DNA of 64,000 bases from Polynucleobacter paludilacus (GCF_018687595.1 NZ_CP061298.1:186001-250000); one strand, 5' to 3'. Positions 7,667-17,034 are shown, numbered from the stretch's first letter. Notes: generated by a model not told the origin, from the sequence alone. Translations and numbers: made by a program.

Positions 7667-10648
7667 ATGACATACGCCAATCCACAAACCGCTGACCAAC
7701 AAGCTGGGGTAGCCAATCAGGGCTCGAACCCTGGTAGTTCAGTAAGTCAGACGCCTTCCGCTGGCTTTGTGGCCGGCGGGGTAGGTGGGACCCAAGCAAC
7801 CCAGCTTTCGGACTACAAAATCATTCGTCGTAACGGTTCTGTAGTGGCTTTCGAGCCATCAAAGATTGCCATTGCCGTTACCAAAGCCTTCTTGGCGGTC
7901 AATGGTGGTCAAGGCGCTGCTTCTGCTCGTGTGCGTGAACAAGTTGAGCAATTAACCCACGCAGTTGTCCGCGCTTTATTGCGTAGCCGTCCAAATGGTG
8001 GCACTTTCCACATTGAAGATATCCAAGATCAAGTGGAATTGGCATTGATGCGCAGTGGCGAGCACAATGTGGCCCGCGCTTATGTGCTTTACCGTGAAAA
8101 GCGCAATCAAGAGCGCGCAGCCCAACAAGGCGTTTCACAAGAAGCCCAGGCAGCTACCCAGGCAGCTGAGTCAGGTATTAAGGTGACCGATAACGGCCAA
8201 GAGAAGTGGTTGGATATGGCTGCTTTGCGCACCGTCATTGAAGCTGCTTGCGAAGGCCTTGGCAATCACATCGATGCCACACCCATCATTACTGAAACCA
8301 TCAAAAATCTGTATGACGGTGTGCCAATGGCGCAGGTGTATGACTCTGCGATCTTGGCTTCACGCACTTTGATCGAAAAAGATCCAGCCTATAGTCAAGT
8401 GACAGCACGCATTCTGATGCACGTGATTCGTAAAGAAATTTTGGGTCGTGAAGTATTGCAAGGTGATATGCAGGCTGAATACAGCACTTACTTCGCTAAG
8501 TACATCAACGAAGGTATTGCTGCTGAATTGTTAGATCCGCGCATGCGTGAATACGATTTACCAAGACTGGCTGCAGCTTTGAATGCAAATCGCGATTTGC
8601 AATTTAACTACCTTGGCTTGCAAACCTTGTATGACCGCTACTTCTTACATATCGAAGATCGTCGCATTGAAATGCCACAAGCCTTCTTCATGCGGGTTGC
8701 TATGGGCCTGGCTTTGAATGAAATGGACCGTGAGCGTCGTGCAATTGAGTTCTATGAAATCTTGTCTACATTTGATTTCATGTCCAGCACACCAACTTTG
8801 TTCAACTCAGCTACCACTCGTCCTCAGCTCTCAAGCTGTTATCTGACAACAGTTGATGATGATTTGGATGGCATCTATGAAGCTTTGAAAGAGAACGCTT
8901 TGCTGTCTAAGTTTGCTGGTGGTCTTGGCAATGACTGGACTAACGTGCGTGCGCTCGGTAGTCACATTAAAGGTACTAACGGTAAGTCACAAGGTGTTGT
9001 GCCATTCTTGAAAGTGGTGAACGACACCGCAGTTGCGGTTAACCAAGGCGGCAAGCGTAAGGGCGCGGTGTGTGCCTACCTCGAAACATGGCACTTGGAT
9101 ATTGAAGAGTTCTTAGAGTTGCGTAAGAACACTGGCGATGATCGTCGTCGTACTCATGATATGAATACCTCAAACTGGATTCCAGATTTGTTCATGAAGC
9201 GCGTTATGGAAAATGGTGACTGGACTTTGTTCTCCCCATCCAACACGCCAGATTTGCACGACAAGTATGGCAAAGCGTTTGAAGAGGCATATGTTGCCTA
9301 TGAAAAGAAAGCCGATGCTGGCGAGATCAAACCTTTCCGCAGAATTCCGGCGCAGCAGTTATGGCGCAAGATGCTCGGTATGTTGTTTGAGACCGGCCAT
9401 CCTTGGATTACTTTCAAAGATCCTTGTAACATCCGTAGCCCACAGCAGCATATTGGTGTGGTGCACTCATCTAATCTATGTACTGAGATCACTCTCAATA
9501 CCAATGAGTCTGAAATCGCGGTTTGTAACTTAGGCTCAGTGAACTTAACTGCGCACATGACCACAGATGCATCAGGCAAGATGATTTTGGATCACGAGAA
9601 GTTGCACAAGACGATCCGCACTGCAATGCGCATGTTGGATAACGTGATCGATATCAACTATTACGCAGTAGCTAAAGCACGCAATTCTAATCTCAAGCAT
9701 CGTCCAGTGGGTTTGGGCATCATGGGCTTCCAGGATTGCTTGCATATGCTGCGCATTCCTTACGCTAGCGATGAAGCGGTGAAGTTTGCAGATTCTTCAA
9801 TGGAAGCAATTTGCTATTACGCCTATTTAGCGTCTAGCGAGTTGGCTGAAGAGCGCGGTACCTACAGCACCTATAAAGGCTCTTTGTGGGATCGCGGCAT
9901 CCTCCCGCAGGACTCGGTAGCTTTGTTGGCGCAAGAACGTGGTGGTTATCTTGAGGTTGATGCTTCCTCCCAGATGAATTGGGATAGCTTGCGTAGCCGG
10001 ATCAAGCAGCATGGCATGCGTAACTCCAACTGTGTGGCGATTGCCCCAACCGCAACGATCTCAAATATCATCGGCGTTTCTGCTTGTATCGAGCCTACTT
10101 TCCAGAATCTATTTGTTAAATCGAATCTTTCTGGTGAATTTACGGTTGTAAATGAGTACTTAGTGCGTGATTTGAAAGATCGCGGACTATGGGATGAGGT
10201 CATGATTGCCGATCTGAAGTATTTCGATGGCACCTTGTCCAAAATCGATCGTATTCCACAAGATTTACGTGATTTGTATGCAACTGCTTTTGAAGTGGAG
10301 CCAAGCTGGTTGGTTGAGGCCGCTTCCCGCCGTCAGAAATGGATTGACCAAGCCCAGTCTTTGAATATTTACATGGCCGGTGCATCCGGTAAGAAATTAG
10401 ACGACACTTACAAGTTGGCATGGTTACGCGGTTTGAAGACAACCTATTACCTTCGCACGATGGCTGCAACCCACGTTGAGAAATCCACTGTTGCTAGTGG
10501 CCAACTCAACTCAGTTTCTAGTGGTGGTGGCGTAAATGGTACCGATGCAGCTGCAGCAAGTGCTGCTGGTGCAGTAGAGGCGGACGGTCCAGTTTGCACA
10601 ATGCGTCCAGGCGACGCTGGTTTCGAAGAATGTGAAGCATGTCAATAA
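7667..10648 (+). CDS. nrdA: Ribonucleoside-diphosphate reductase alpha subunit with two ATP cones
   Basis: This is the large subunit of class I ribonucleotide reductase, which reduces NDPs to dNDPs. At 993 residues it is much longer than E. coli NrdA (761). The extra N-terminal part is a low-complexity lead of about 40 residues, an ATP cone (about 45-150, from IIRRNGSVVAFEPSKIA) and a second cone-like region (about 165-265, ending HVIRKEILG). The barrel has TRPQLSSCYL and NLCTEITLNT with active-site cysteines, NESEIAVCNLGSVNL, and PTATISNIIG. The C-terminus ends CTMRP..FEECEACQ; the CxxC-type tail re-reduces the active site. The ATG follows AGGA at good spacing. nrdB lies 41 nt downstream. 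Confidence 0.97.
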   Translation: MTYANPQTADQQAGVANQGSNPGSSVSQTPSAGFVAGGVGGTQATQLSDYKIIRRNGSVVAFEPSKIAIAVTKAFLAVNGGQGAASARVREQVEQLTHAVVRALLRSRPNGGTFHIEDIQDQVELALMRSGEHNVARAYVLYREKRNQERAAQQGVSQEAQAATQAAESGIKVTDNGQEKWLDMAALRTVIEAACEGLGNHIDATPIITETIKNLYDGVPMAQVYDSAILASRTLIEKDPAYSQVTARILMHVIRKEILGREVLQGDMQAEYSTYFAKYINEGIAAELLDPRMREYDLPRLAAALNANRDLQFNYLGLQTLYDRYFLHIEDRRIEMPQAFFMRVAMGLALNEMDRERRAIEFYEILSTFDFMSSTPTLFNSATTRPQLSSCYLTTVDDDLDGIYEALKENALLSKFAGGLGNDWTNVRALGSHIKGTNGKSQGVVPFLKVVNDTAVAVNQGGKRKGAVCAYLETWHLDIEEFLELRKNTGDDRRRTHDMNTSNWIPDLFMKRVMENGDWTLFSPSNTPDLHDKYGKAFEEAYVAYEKKADAGEIKPFRRIPAQQLWRKMLGMLFETGHPWITFKDPCNIRSPQQHIGVVHSSNLCTEITLNTNESEIAVCNLGSVNLTAHMTTDASGKMILDHEKLHKTIRTAMRMLDNVIDINYYAVAKARNSNLKHRPVGLGIMGFQDCLHMLRIPYASDEAVKFADSSMEAICYYAYLASSELAEERGTYSTYKGSLWDRGILPQDSVALLAQERGGYLEVDASSQMNWDSLRSRIKQHGMRNSNCVAIAPTATISNIIGVSACIEPTFQNLFVKSNLSGEFTVVNEYLVRDLKDRGLWDEVMIADLKYFDGTLSKIDRIPQDLRDLYATAFEVEPSWLVEAASRRQKWIDQAQSLNIYMAGASGKKLDDTYKLAWLRGLKTTYYLRTMAATHVEKSTVASGQLNSVSSGGGVNGTDAAAASAAGAVEADGPVCTMRPGDAGFEECEACQ

Positions 10649-10689
10649 GCCATTTGCTGATTGACTGACAAGAAAGAATTAAGGAGAGC

Positions 10690-11871
10690 ATGATGTTGAA
10701 TTGGGAAGAAGAAGTTGCGCCAGCCCTGGCAAGAACCGGTCTTGCACCGCAGCCTGTAGTTGCTGAAGTACAGCGCCCACAGCCAGACCAAGTTGCTATC
10801 GCACCGCAGCAAGCTGCACCAGTGCAATCTGCCCCTGCGGCAGGCGGCGCAGCATTGCGCGTCAATGCTGCCGATAAGCGCGTGATTAATGCCAAGACTG
10901 ACGTTAATCAGTTGGTTCCATTTAAATATAAGTGGGCTTGGGAAAAGTATTTGGCGGGTTGTGCAAACCACTGGATGCCACAAGAGATCAATATGAACCG
11001 CGACATTGCGCTTTGGAAAGATCCTAATGGCCTGACAGAAGATGAGCGTCGCATTATTAAACGCAATCTCGGTTTTTTTACAACGGCCGACTCTTTGGCT
11101 GCGAACAACATTGTTTTGGGTACTTATCGCCACATTACGGCTCCAGAATGCCGCCAGTACCTCTTGCGCCAAGCTTTTGAAGAGGCAATTCATACCCATG
11201 CGTACCAATATATTGTGGAATCTTTGGGTCTAGATCAGGCTGAAATCTTCAATGCGTACAACGAAATTGAATCTATTCGCGCTAAAGATCAATTCTTAAT
11301 TCCATTTATTGATGTCTTAACTGACCCGAATTTTCAGACTGGCACATTAGAAAATGATCAGAAACTACTTCGTTCGCTGATTGTTTTTGCTTGCGTAATG
11401 GAAGGTTTGTTCTTTTATGTTGGTTTTACGCAAATACTTGCAATGGGTCGCCAAAACAAAATGACGGGTGCTGCTGAGCAGTATCAATACATCTTGCGCG
11501 ATGAGTCGATGCACTGCAATTTTGGGATTGATTTAATTAACCAAATCAAGCTGGAGAACCCGCAGTTATGGACTTCTGCATTCAAAGACGAGATCAAATC
11601 CATCTTTGAAAAAGCAGTCGAATTAGAGTATCGATATGCAGAGGATACGATGCCTCGCGGAGTGCTCGGATTGAACGCGCCAATGTTCAAAGGTTACCTA
11701 AGATACATCTGTAATCGCAGATGTTTGCAAATAGGACTTGACGCAATGTTCCCAAATGAAGAGAATCCATTCCCATGGATGTCAGAAATGATAGATCTGA
11801 AGAAAGAACGAAACTTTTTTGAGACACGCGTTATTGAGTATCAAACCGGTGGTGCGCTAAGTTGGGAGTAG
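10690..11871 (+). CDS. nrdB: Ribonucleoside-diphosphate reductase beta subunit
   Basis: The small subunit houses the diiron-tyrosyl radical cofactor and pairs with NrdA. The protein has 393 residues. After a Pro/Ala/Gln-rich N-terminal extension of about 60 residues comes the ferritin-like fold. [13 protein letters not shown] carries the pattern E-x-x-H-x-x-x-Y expected for two iron ligands and the radical tyrosine. [13 protein letters not shown] carries a further E-x-x-H pair. The C-terminus ends with an NrdB-like peptide that docks into NrdA ([10 protein letters not shown]). The ATG at 10690 follows AAGGAGAG. A second ATG directly follows it. Confidence 0.97.
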   Translation: MMLNWEEEVAPALARTGLAPQPVVAEVQRPQPDQVAIAPQQAAPVQSAPAAGGAALRVNAADKRVINAKTDVNQLVPFKYKWAWEKYLAGCANHWMPQEINMNRDIALWKDPNGLTEDERRIIKRNLGFFTTADSLAANNIVLGTYRHITAPECRQYLLRQAFEEAIHTHAYQYIVESLGLDQAEIFNAYNEIESIRAKDQFLIPFIDVLTDPNFQTGTLENDQKLLRSLIVFACVMEGLFFYVGFTQILAMGRQNKMTGAAEQYQYILRDESMHCNFGIDLINQIKLENPQLWTSAFKDEIKSIFEKAVELEYRYAEDTMPRGVLGLNAPMFKGYLRYICNRRCLQIGLDAMFPNEENPFPWMSEMIDLKKERNFFETRVIEYQTGGALSWE

Positions 11872-12203
11872 TCAGTCAGTAATAGTGCACATCCGGCTAA
11901 ATAGGAGATTAGACGGTTGGATAGTATTCAGAGTCAGTTAAACCAGGCGAAATTCCGAAAACCCTTGCTCAAGGGTGTCTGGGCTACTCTCCCTATTTTT
12001 TTCACCACATTTAAAAAGCCGTTGCCCTTTGGGGCCGCGGCTTTTTTTCCAAGATTCATTAGCGTGCAGTACAAAGCATCAAGCCGCGCGCCGATGAATG
12101 GCTCGCTCGCCAACTCTTTAATGCCGCAAGGCCTTATGGAATGGAGTGGTCGGGTCTTCTTAAACGGTAGTTTGTACTAATCCTCACGTGAAGGAGCAAT
12201 ATT
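11872..12203. other. Spacer between nrdB and the H1-like gene
   Basis: This 332-nt stretch holds a strong intrinsic terminator (12013-12048) and, close to its right end, the ribosome-binding site AAGGAG for the H1-like gene. An open frame of 87 codons from a TTG at 11917 runs straight through the terminator hairpin and resembles nothing, so I do not count it as a gene. The H1-like promoter probably lies at 12050-12190, but no clear -35/-10 pair stands out. Confidence 0.6.
12013..12048 (+). terminator. Intrinsic terminator after nrdAB
   Basis: A 9-bp stem AAAAAGCCG / CGGCTTTTT encloses a G/C-rich loop and is followed by a T run. The A-rich left arm makes it potentially bidirectional. It lies about 140 nt after the nrdB stop. 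Confidence 0.85.
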
Positions 12204-12479
12204 ATGGCAATCGCCAAGAAAAAAACCGCTGCAAAGAAACCAGCTGCTAAGAAAGTTGCAGCTAAGAAGCGTCCAGCTGCTAAGAAGCGTCCAGCAGCTA
12301 AAAAAGTAGCTGCTAAGAAGCGTCCAGCTGCTAAGAAGAAGGTTGCTGCTAAGAAGCCTGCTGCTAAGAAAGTAGCTGCTAAGAAGCGTCCAGCTGCTAA
12401 GAAGAAGGTTGCTGCTAAGAAGCCTGCTGCTAAGAAAGTAGCTGCTAAGAAGCGTAAACCAGCTGCAAAAAAAAAGTAA
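12204..12479 (+). CDS. Histone H1-like Lys/Ala-rich DNA-binding protein (0-frame product)
   Basis: This encodes 91 residues made almost only of Lys, Ala, Pro, Val and Arg, in AAKKPAAKK / AAKKRPAAKK repeats. It matches the H1-like nucleoid proteins of Burkholderiales, which bind DNA through charge and condense it. The ribosome-binding site AAGGAG and the ATG at 12204 are clear. The reading frame ends at TAA 12477-12479 directly after GCA AAA AAA AAG. The family's usual C-terminal tail is not in this frame but in the -1 frame from 12476 to 12601. The gene contains a perfect 66-bp tandem duplication. Either the short protein is real, or frameshifting or slippage makes a 132-residue form, or the A9 run carries an indel. 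Confidence 0.85.
   Translation: MAIAKKKTAAKKPAAKKVAAKKRPAAKKRPAAKKVAAKKRPAAKKKVAAKKPAAKKVAAKKRPAAKKKVAAKKPAAKKVAAKKRKPAAKKK
12318..12449 (+). repeat. Perfect 66-bp tandem duplication inside the H1-like gene
   Basis: Bases 12318-12383 and 12384-12449 are identical, each beginning AAGCGTCCAGCTGCTAAG. The unit encodes 22 residues, so copy-number change keeps the frame. Perfect identity, including codon third positions, suggests a recent duplication. Confidence 0.9.
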
Positions 12480-12509
12480 GTAAGCCTGCTGCGAAGAAAA
12501 AAGCGGGCT
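12470..12509 (+). promoter_or_regulatory. Candidate -1 frameshift signal (A AAA AAG plus hairpin)
   Basis: The heptamer A AAA AAG lies at 12470-12476 in the correct phase: 0-frame codons are AAA, AAG, then TAA. It is part of an A9 run (12467-12475). Six nucleotides after it starts a hairpin AGCCTGC (12483-12489) / GCGGGCT (12503-12509), 7 bp with one G-T pair and a 13-nt loop. This is the layout of dnaX-type -1 frameshifting. The same A9 run could also allow RNA polymerase slippage. Confidence 0.6.
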
Positions 12510-12601
12510 CTGTTAAAAAGCCTGCTGCCAAAAAAGCTGCAGCTTCAACTCCGTTGAATCCTGCTGCTGCTTGGCCCTTCCCAACTGGCACACGTCCATA
12601 A
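12476..12601 (+). CDS. -1 frame continuation: C-terminal tail of the H1-like protein
   Basis: Read from 12476 in the -1 frame, 41 codons encode VSKPAAKKKAGSVKKPAAKK and then a tail ending NPAAAWPFPTGTRP, stopping at TAA 12599-12601. Continued KPAAKK repeats show it belongs to the same gene. From family knowledge, Burkholderiales H1-like proteins end in a very similar AAAWPFPTG-R-P motif. There is no start codon or ribosome-binding site of its own, so it can only be made by frameshifting, slippage or repair of an indel in the A9 run. Confidence 0.7.
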   Translation, partial: VSKPAAKKKAGSVKKPAAKKAAASTPLNPAAAWPFPTGTRP

Positions 12602-12629
12602 GCTTCGGCTTGTAGGTGTGTGAAGTTCC

Positions 12630-12658
12630 AAGGGGTCTCTTATGAGGCCCCTTTTTTA
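12630..12658 (+). terminator. Intrinsic terminator after the H1-like gene
   Basis: A 10-bp stem AAGGGGTCTC / GAGGCCCCTT (one G-T pair) with loop TTAT is followed by a T-rich run. It lies between the H1-like tail stop and the end of the convergent PfkB kinase gene, and its A-rich left flank could let it serve both. Confidence 0.88.
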
Positions 12659-12671
12659 TTGCCCAAACGCA

Positions 12672-13631
12672 TTAGAAGTGAAAGCCAAAAGCAGTTTTGA
12701 ACTGGGCGCTAATCTCATCTTTGGAGGGTTTGTGGTTTTGCGGCCCTTGGTGGGTAATTTTGATGGAGCCCATTAGGCTAGCCAGTCGGCCAGTGGTTTC
12801 CCAGTCCATGCCATTTTCGAGGCCATAGAGGAGACCACCTCTGAATGCGTCGCCACAGCCGGTAGGATCAACAACTTTGGCGGCGGGTACTGGGGGAATA
12901 GCAATCTTTTTGCCGCCTGAATAAACTTCAGCACCTTCGGCACCCTTGGTCACAATCAGCGCCTTCACCCGCTCAGCAATTTTGTCTAGACTCATCCCGG
13001 TTCTTTTGGCAAGCATTTCACCTTCGTAGTCATTGACTGCAAGGTAGCTAGCCAAATCGATCAATTCTAATAATTCAGGGCCATTAAACATGGGCAAACC
13101 CTGTCCCGGATCAAAGATGAATGGGATTTCTGCGTTAGCCAATTGATGACAGTGTTCCCACATCCCTTGACGACCATCTGGGGCCACAATACCGATTTTG
13201 GCTTGTCCCTTTTTGCTTTGGGTGCGTTCGTCAACTACGCTAGAGACTAAATTGAGGTGCGATTCATTCATGGCGCCAGGATGAAAGGCCGTAATTTGAT
13301 TGTTGGATTGATCGGTCGTGATCATTGCTTGCGCTGTAAAAGCATCTTTGATCTGGCGAATATGGGTGGCATCAATCTCGAGTGCTTGGAAATGATGTAG
13401 GTAAGGATCAGCATCACCACCGACTGTTGCCATGATGATGGGATCCCCGCCGAGGAGATGCAAGTTATAGGCAATATTGCCTGCACAGCCCCCGAATTCT
13501 CGACGCATAGTGGGTACTAGAAAGGCCACATTGAGAATATGAATTTGCTCAGGAAGAATTTGATCAGCAAATTTGCCTTCAAAGTTCATGATGGTGTCGT
13601 AAGCGACTGAACCGCAAATTAAGCTGGCCAT
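12672..13631 (-). CDS. PfkB-family sugar/nucleoside kinase
   Basis: This 319-residue kinase has the PfkB/ribokinase fold. N-terminal signature-like residues are GGCAGNIAYNLHLLGG, and the C-terminal PfkB signature is DPTGCGDAFRGGLLYGL with the catalytic aspartate of GCGD. Substrate residues cannot be read from sequence; related Burkholderiales proteins are annotated as carbohydrate or adenosine kinases, so adenosine is a candidate. It lies 26 nt downstream of the prmA fusion and is the last gene of the aroQ-accB-accC-prmA run. Confidence 0.85.
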   Translation of the reverse strand: MASLICGSVAYDTIMNFEGKFADQILPEQIHILNVAFLVPTMRREFGGCAGNIAYNLHLLGGDPIIMATVGGDADPYLHHFQALEIDATHIRQIKDAFTAQAMITTDQSNNQITAFHPGAMNESHLNLVSSVVDERTQSKKGQAKIGIVAPDGRQGMWEHCHQLANAEIPFIFDPGQGLPMFNGPELLELIDLASYLAVNDYEGEMLAKRTGMSLDKIAERVKALIVTKGAEGAEVYSGGKKIAIPPVPAAKVVDPTGCGDAFRGGLLYGLENGMDWETTGRLASLMGSIKITHQGPQNHKPSKDEISAQFKTAFGFHF

Positions 13632-13657
13632 AAAAAGATTCCGTTTAAGAGAAAAAA

Positions 13658-15181
13658 TTAGTGAGAAGGATAAAACAGTCGAACACGGTAGCCCGCCACT
13701 TGATTGGGCAGGGTAATTACTAGTTCAGTATGAATATTTTCTAAAGCAGGTGCGCCAGTGCGCAAAAAGTTGGGATGAAGTTCTTGAAACTGAGCAGGGA
13801 TCCATTCGGAGGGAGAAAATTCAATCGTTTGAATTACGGTTTCCTCGGGATCTGTCAAAGAAATTTCTAAATTGGGCCATAAAACAGCAATTCCAATGCG
13901 ATTGTTGATGTCAACTCTCAAAATAGATTGCTTAGAAGGATTTATAAGCCCCTCTTGAGCGTGATCGAGTGCAAGACTGGCAGAGTTGATCTTCCATGCT
14001 GAAAAATCGCTTACAGGGCGATCTATGCAGCCTAAGGCGCTACATAATTTGCGATCAATTTGTTGCAGCACAAAAAAAGCACGGTGTGAAAACGTATTTG
14101 CATTGTTATCTGAGATTGGTGCTAATGCTGGGAGTAGGGTTTGTCTAAACATATGCTCGCCAAACAAGAGAGTCAGAATCAAAAACAAGACTAACAAGAC
14201 TGGCCTAACTTTTTTTTTGAGCCCGACTAAAAAATGACCCTGAGATTTGCTTGGTAGAGTTCCCTGCAAACAAACCCATCCATCACTTTCTTTCCAGATC
14301 GATAGCTCTAGCCATTGGCGATAGGTCGCTACGACCTCATCTGCTTGGCGCGCCAAGACCCCAGACAACACAATTTGGCCGCCGGGACGGATTTTGTTGA
14401 CCAAAGCTGGCGCTAGAACTTGAAGAGGGTTGGCAAGGATGTTCGCCATCACAATGTCGTATTTGACCTCAGGTGCAAGTTCAAGCGCTCCCTCATTCGG
14501 AAGAACAAATTGAATATCGACCTGATTGATCTGGGCATTACTTCGAGCGGCGACGATCGCTTGCGGATCAATATCAGTTCCAACGACGGCAGTGCATCCA
14601 AGTTTTGCAGCCGCGATTGCCAATATGCCTGAGCCACATCCGTAATCGAGCAAGGTTTGATTAAGCAATTGAGTATGTTGCTCTAGCCAGAGCAAACAGA
14701 GGTGGGTGGTGGGGTGACTGCCAGTGCCAAACGCTAACCCCGGGTCTACTGCAAGACAAATCGCTTGAGGATCGTTCGACGGCGTCTCATGCCAAGAGGG
14801 AACTACCCAGATGCGTTTACCGATCTGAATTGGTGCAAATTGACTTTGTGTCAGCCGCACCCAATCTTGTTCTTCAACACGCTTTTCCTCGGGAGCTTGA
14901 ATCTCAAAACCCAGATCCTTTAGAGCAGCCAACAAGTTGTTGATGAAATCCGGCGCATCGGATTGATCCATTTCGGGATTGAAGAGCGCTGTGACGGATG
15001 AGCGATCCCAAGCTTGAACTTCGGGAGATAAACCAGGCTCACCATACAGCGGGTTTTCATCATAGCCACCTGCTGCGTCATCTTCTACGGTGACAGAGAG
15101 GGCTCCGAGTTCGAGCAGTGCATCCCCCAAGGGTTCTGCAATTTCAGCAACGACCGTAAAAATGAGTTCACGATAGGCCAT
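13658..15181 (-). CDS. prmA: Ribosomal protein L11 methyltransferase fused to membrane-anchored DUF3426
   Basis: The 507-residue product joins two proteins. Residues 1 to about 308 are PrmA, which trimethylates ribosomal protein L11: PGLAFGTGSHPTTH, the SAM motif LLDYGCGSGILAIAAAKLG, VVGTDIDPQA and MANILANPL. After WVCLQGT comes a short linker, KKK (322-324, coded by A9), a membrane span at about 325-345 (VRPVLLVLFLILTLLFG) and a DUF3426-like domain to the end. In related genomes the next gene is a separate DUF3426 protein with an N-terminal CxxC zinc ribbon. That ribbon is absent here. The expected topology is a cytoplasmic enzyme and a periplasmic DUF3426. accC ends 2 nt upstream. Confidence 0.88.
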   Translation of the reverse strand: MAYRELIFTVVAEIAEPLGDALLELGALSVTVEDDAAGGYDENPLYGEPGLSPEVQAWDRSSVTALFNPEMDQSDAPDFINNLLAALKDLGFEIQAPEEKRVEEQDWVRLTQSQFAPIQIGKRIWVVPSWHETPSNDPQAICLAVDPGLAFGTGSHPTTHLCLLWLEQHTQLLNQTLLDYGCGSGILAIAAAKLGCTAVVGTDIDPQAIVAARSNAQINQVDIQFVLPNEGALELAPEVKYDIVMANILANPLQVLAPALVNKIRPGGQIVLSGVLARQADEVVATYRQWLELSIWKESDGWVCLQGTLPSKSQGHFLVGLKKKVRPVLLVLFLILTLLFGEHMFRQTLLPALAPISDNNANTFSHRAFFVLQQIDRKLCSALGCIDRPVSDFSAWKINSASLALDHAQEGLINPSKQSILRVDINNRIGIAVLWPNLEISLTDPEETVIQTIEFSPSEWIPAQFQELHPNFLRTGAPALENIHTELVITLPNQVAGYRVRLFYPSH

Positions 15182-15183
15182 CT

Positions 15184-16548
15184 TTAGGCTTTACCGCGAC
15201 TAGCTGCTTGCTCTTCTAGGCGGTGCTCTAGGTAATGAATACTGGTTCCACCCTCGATGAAGTTCGGATCAAGCATCAACTCCCGATGCAGCGGGACATT
15301 GGTTGTGATGCCATCGATCACCATTTCTGAGAGAGCGATTTGCATGCGACGAATTGCTTGCTCGCGAGTATTGCCGTAGGAAATCAGTTTGCCGATCATC
15401 GAGTCATAGTTTGATGGCACTACATAGCCGCTGTAAGCATGAGAGTCAACCCGAATACCAGGACCTCCTGGCATATGCCAAGACTGAATTCGGCCAGGGC
15501 TGGGTGTGAACTTGAAGGGGTCTTCGGCATTGAGGCGGCACTCGATAGCATGTCCACGAAAGACAATATCTTTTTGACGGTAGGCTAACTTCAGACCGGC
15601 TGCAATCCGAATTTGCTCTTGCACAATATCTACACCCGTAATCATTTCGGTAACAGGATGCTCAACCTGTACACGGGTGTTCATTTCAATGAAGAAAAAT
15701 TCGCCATCTTCATACAGAAACTCAAATGTGCCAGCACCACGATAGCCAATTTTTCTGCAGGCCTCGGCACAACGCTCGCCGATCTTGGCAATCAAGCGAC
15801 GATCAATTCCAGGAGCTGGTGCTTCCTCAATCACTTTTTGGTGACGGCGTTGCATCGAGCAATCGCGTTCGCCTAACCAGATGGCATTGCCATGGGTATC
15901 AGCGAGTATCTGAATCTCAACATGGCGTGGCTTCTCTAAAAACTTTTCCATGTAAACCTCTGGATTGCCAAAGGCCCTGCCCGCTTCTTCACGCGTCATA
16001 TTGACGGCATTAATCAGGGCCGCTTCAGTATGTACCACTCGCATGCCGCGTCCACCACCACCGCCAGCTGCTTTAATAATCACTGGGTAACCAACCCGTT
16101 TTGCTGTTGCAATAATTTCTTTAGGATCATCAGGTAGGGCACCTTCTGAACCAGGTACGCAGGGAACGCCCGCTTTGATCATGGCCCGTTTGGCAGAGAC
16201 TTTATCGCCCATGAGGCGAATGGACTCCGCTTTGGGTCCGATAAAAGCAAAACCAGATTTCTCAACACGCTCTGCAAAGTCAGCATTCTCGGAAAGAAAA
16301 CCGTATCCAGGATGAATCGCCTCAGCATCAGTGACTTCTGCAGCAGAAATAATTGCCGGCATATTGAGGTAACTTAAGGGGGACGGTGGCGGGCCGATGC
16401 AAACCGCTTCATCGGCCAGCTTGACGTACTTTGCCTCTTTGTCGGCAGTGGAATAGACCACAACTGTTTTGATACCCAATTCTCGGCAAGCGCGTTGAAT
16501 CCGCAGAGCGATTTCGCCCCGATTAGCAATCAGAATCTTATCGAACAT
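15184..16548 (-). CDS. accC: Acetyl-CoA carboxylase biotin carboxylase subunit
   Basis: AccC carboxylates the biotin on AccB with ATP and bicarbonate, the first half-reaction of fatty-acid synthesis. Length is 454 residues against about 449 in E. coli. Visible motifs include the N-terminal [14 protein letters not shown], the ATP-grasp loop [48 protein letters not shown] with catalytic Glu, Asn and Arg, and the C-terminal biotin-carboxylase domain. It sits between accB (12 nt upstream) and prmA. Confidence 0.98.
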   Translation of the reverse strand: MFDKILIANRGEIALRIQRACRELGIKTVVVYSTADKEAKYVKLADEAVCIGPPPSPLSYLNMPAIISAAEVTDAEAIHPGYGFLSENADFAERVEKSGFAFIGPKAESIRLMGDKVSAKRAMIKAGVPCVPGSEGALPDDPKEIIATAKRVGYPVIIKAAGGGGGRGMRVVHTEAALINAVNMTREEAGRAFGNPEVYMEKFLEKPRHVEIQILADTHGNAIWLGERDCSMQRRHQKVIEEAPAPGIDRRLIAKIGERCAEACRKIGYRGAGTFEFLYEDGEFFFIEMNTRVQVEHPVTEMITGVDIVQEQIRIAAGLKLAYRQKDIVFRGHAIECRLNAEDPFKFTPSPGRIQSWHMPGGPGIRVDSHAYSGYVVPSNYDSMIGKLISYGNTREQAIRRMQIALSEMVIDGITTNVPLHRELMLDPNFIEGGTSIHYLEHRLEEQAASRGKA

Positions 16549-16560
16549 GGAGACCTAAAG

Positions 16561-17034
<474 letters not shown>

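Noticed and set aside
11917-12180. Open frame of 87 codons after nrdB
   Set aside because: It starts at TTG, runs through the strong terminator hairpin at 12013-12048, and shows no family resemblance.
12204-12479. Direct repeats as a possible CRISPR array
   Set aside because: The repeats are in-frame AAKKP codons of a protein gene and have no unique spacers.
14210-14218. A9 run in prmA as a programmed -1 frameshift site
   Set aside because: The A AAA AAG phase is wrong (the G is the first base of GTT) and the 0 frame stays open, so only simple slippage or an indel is considered.
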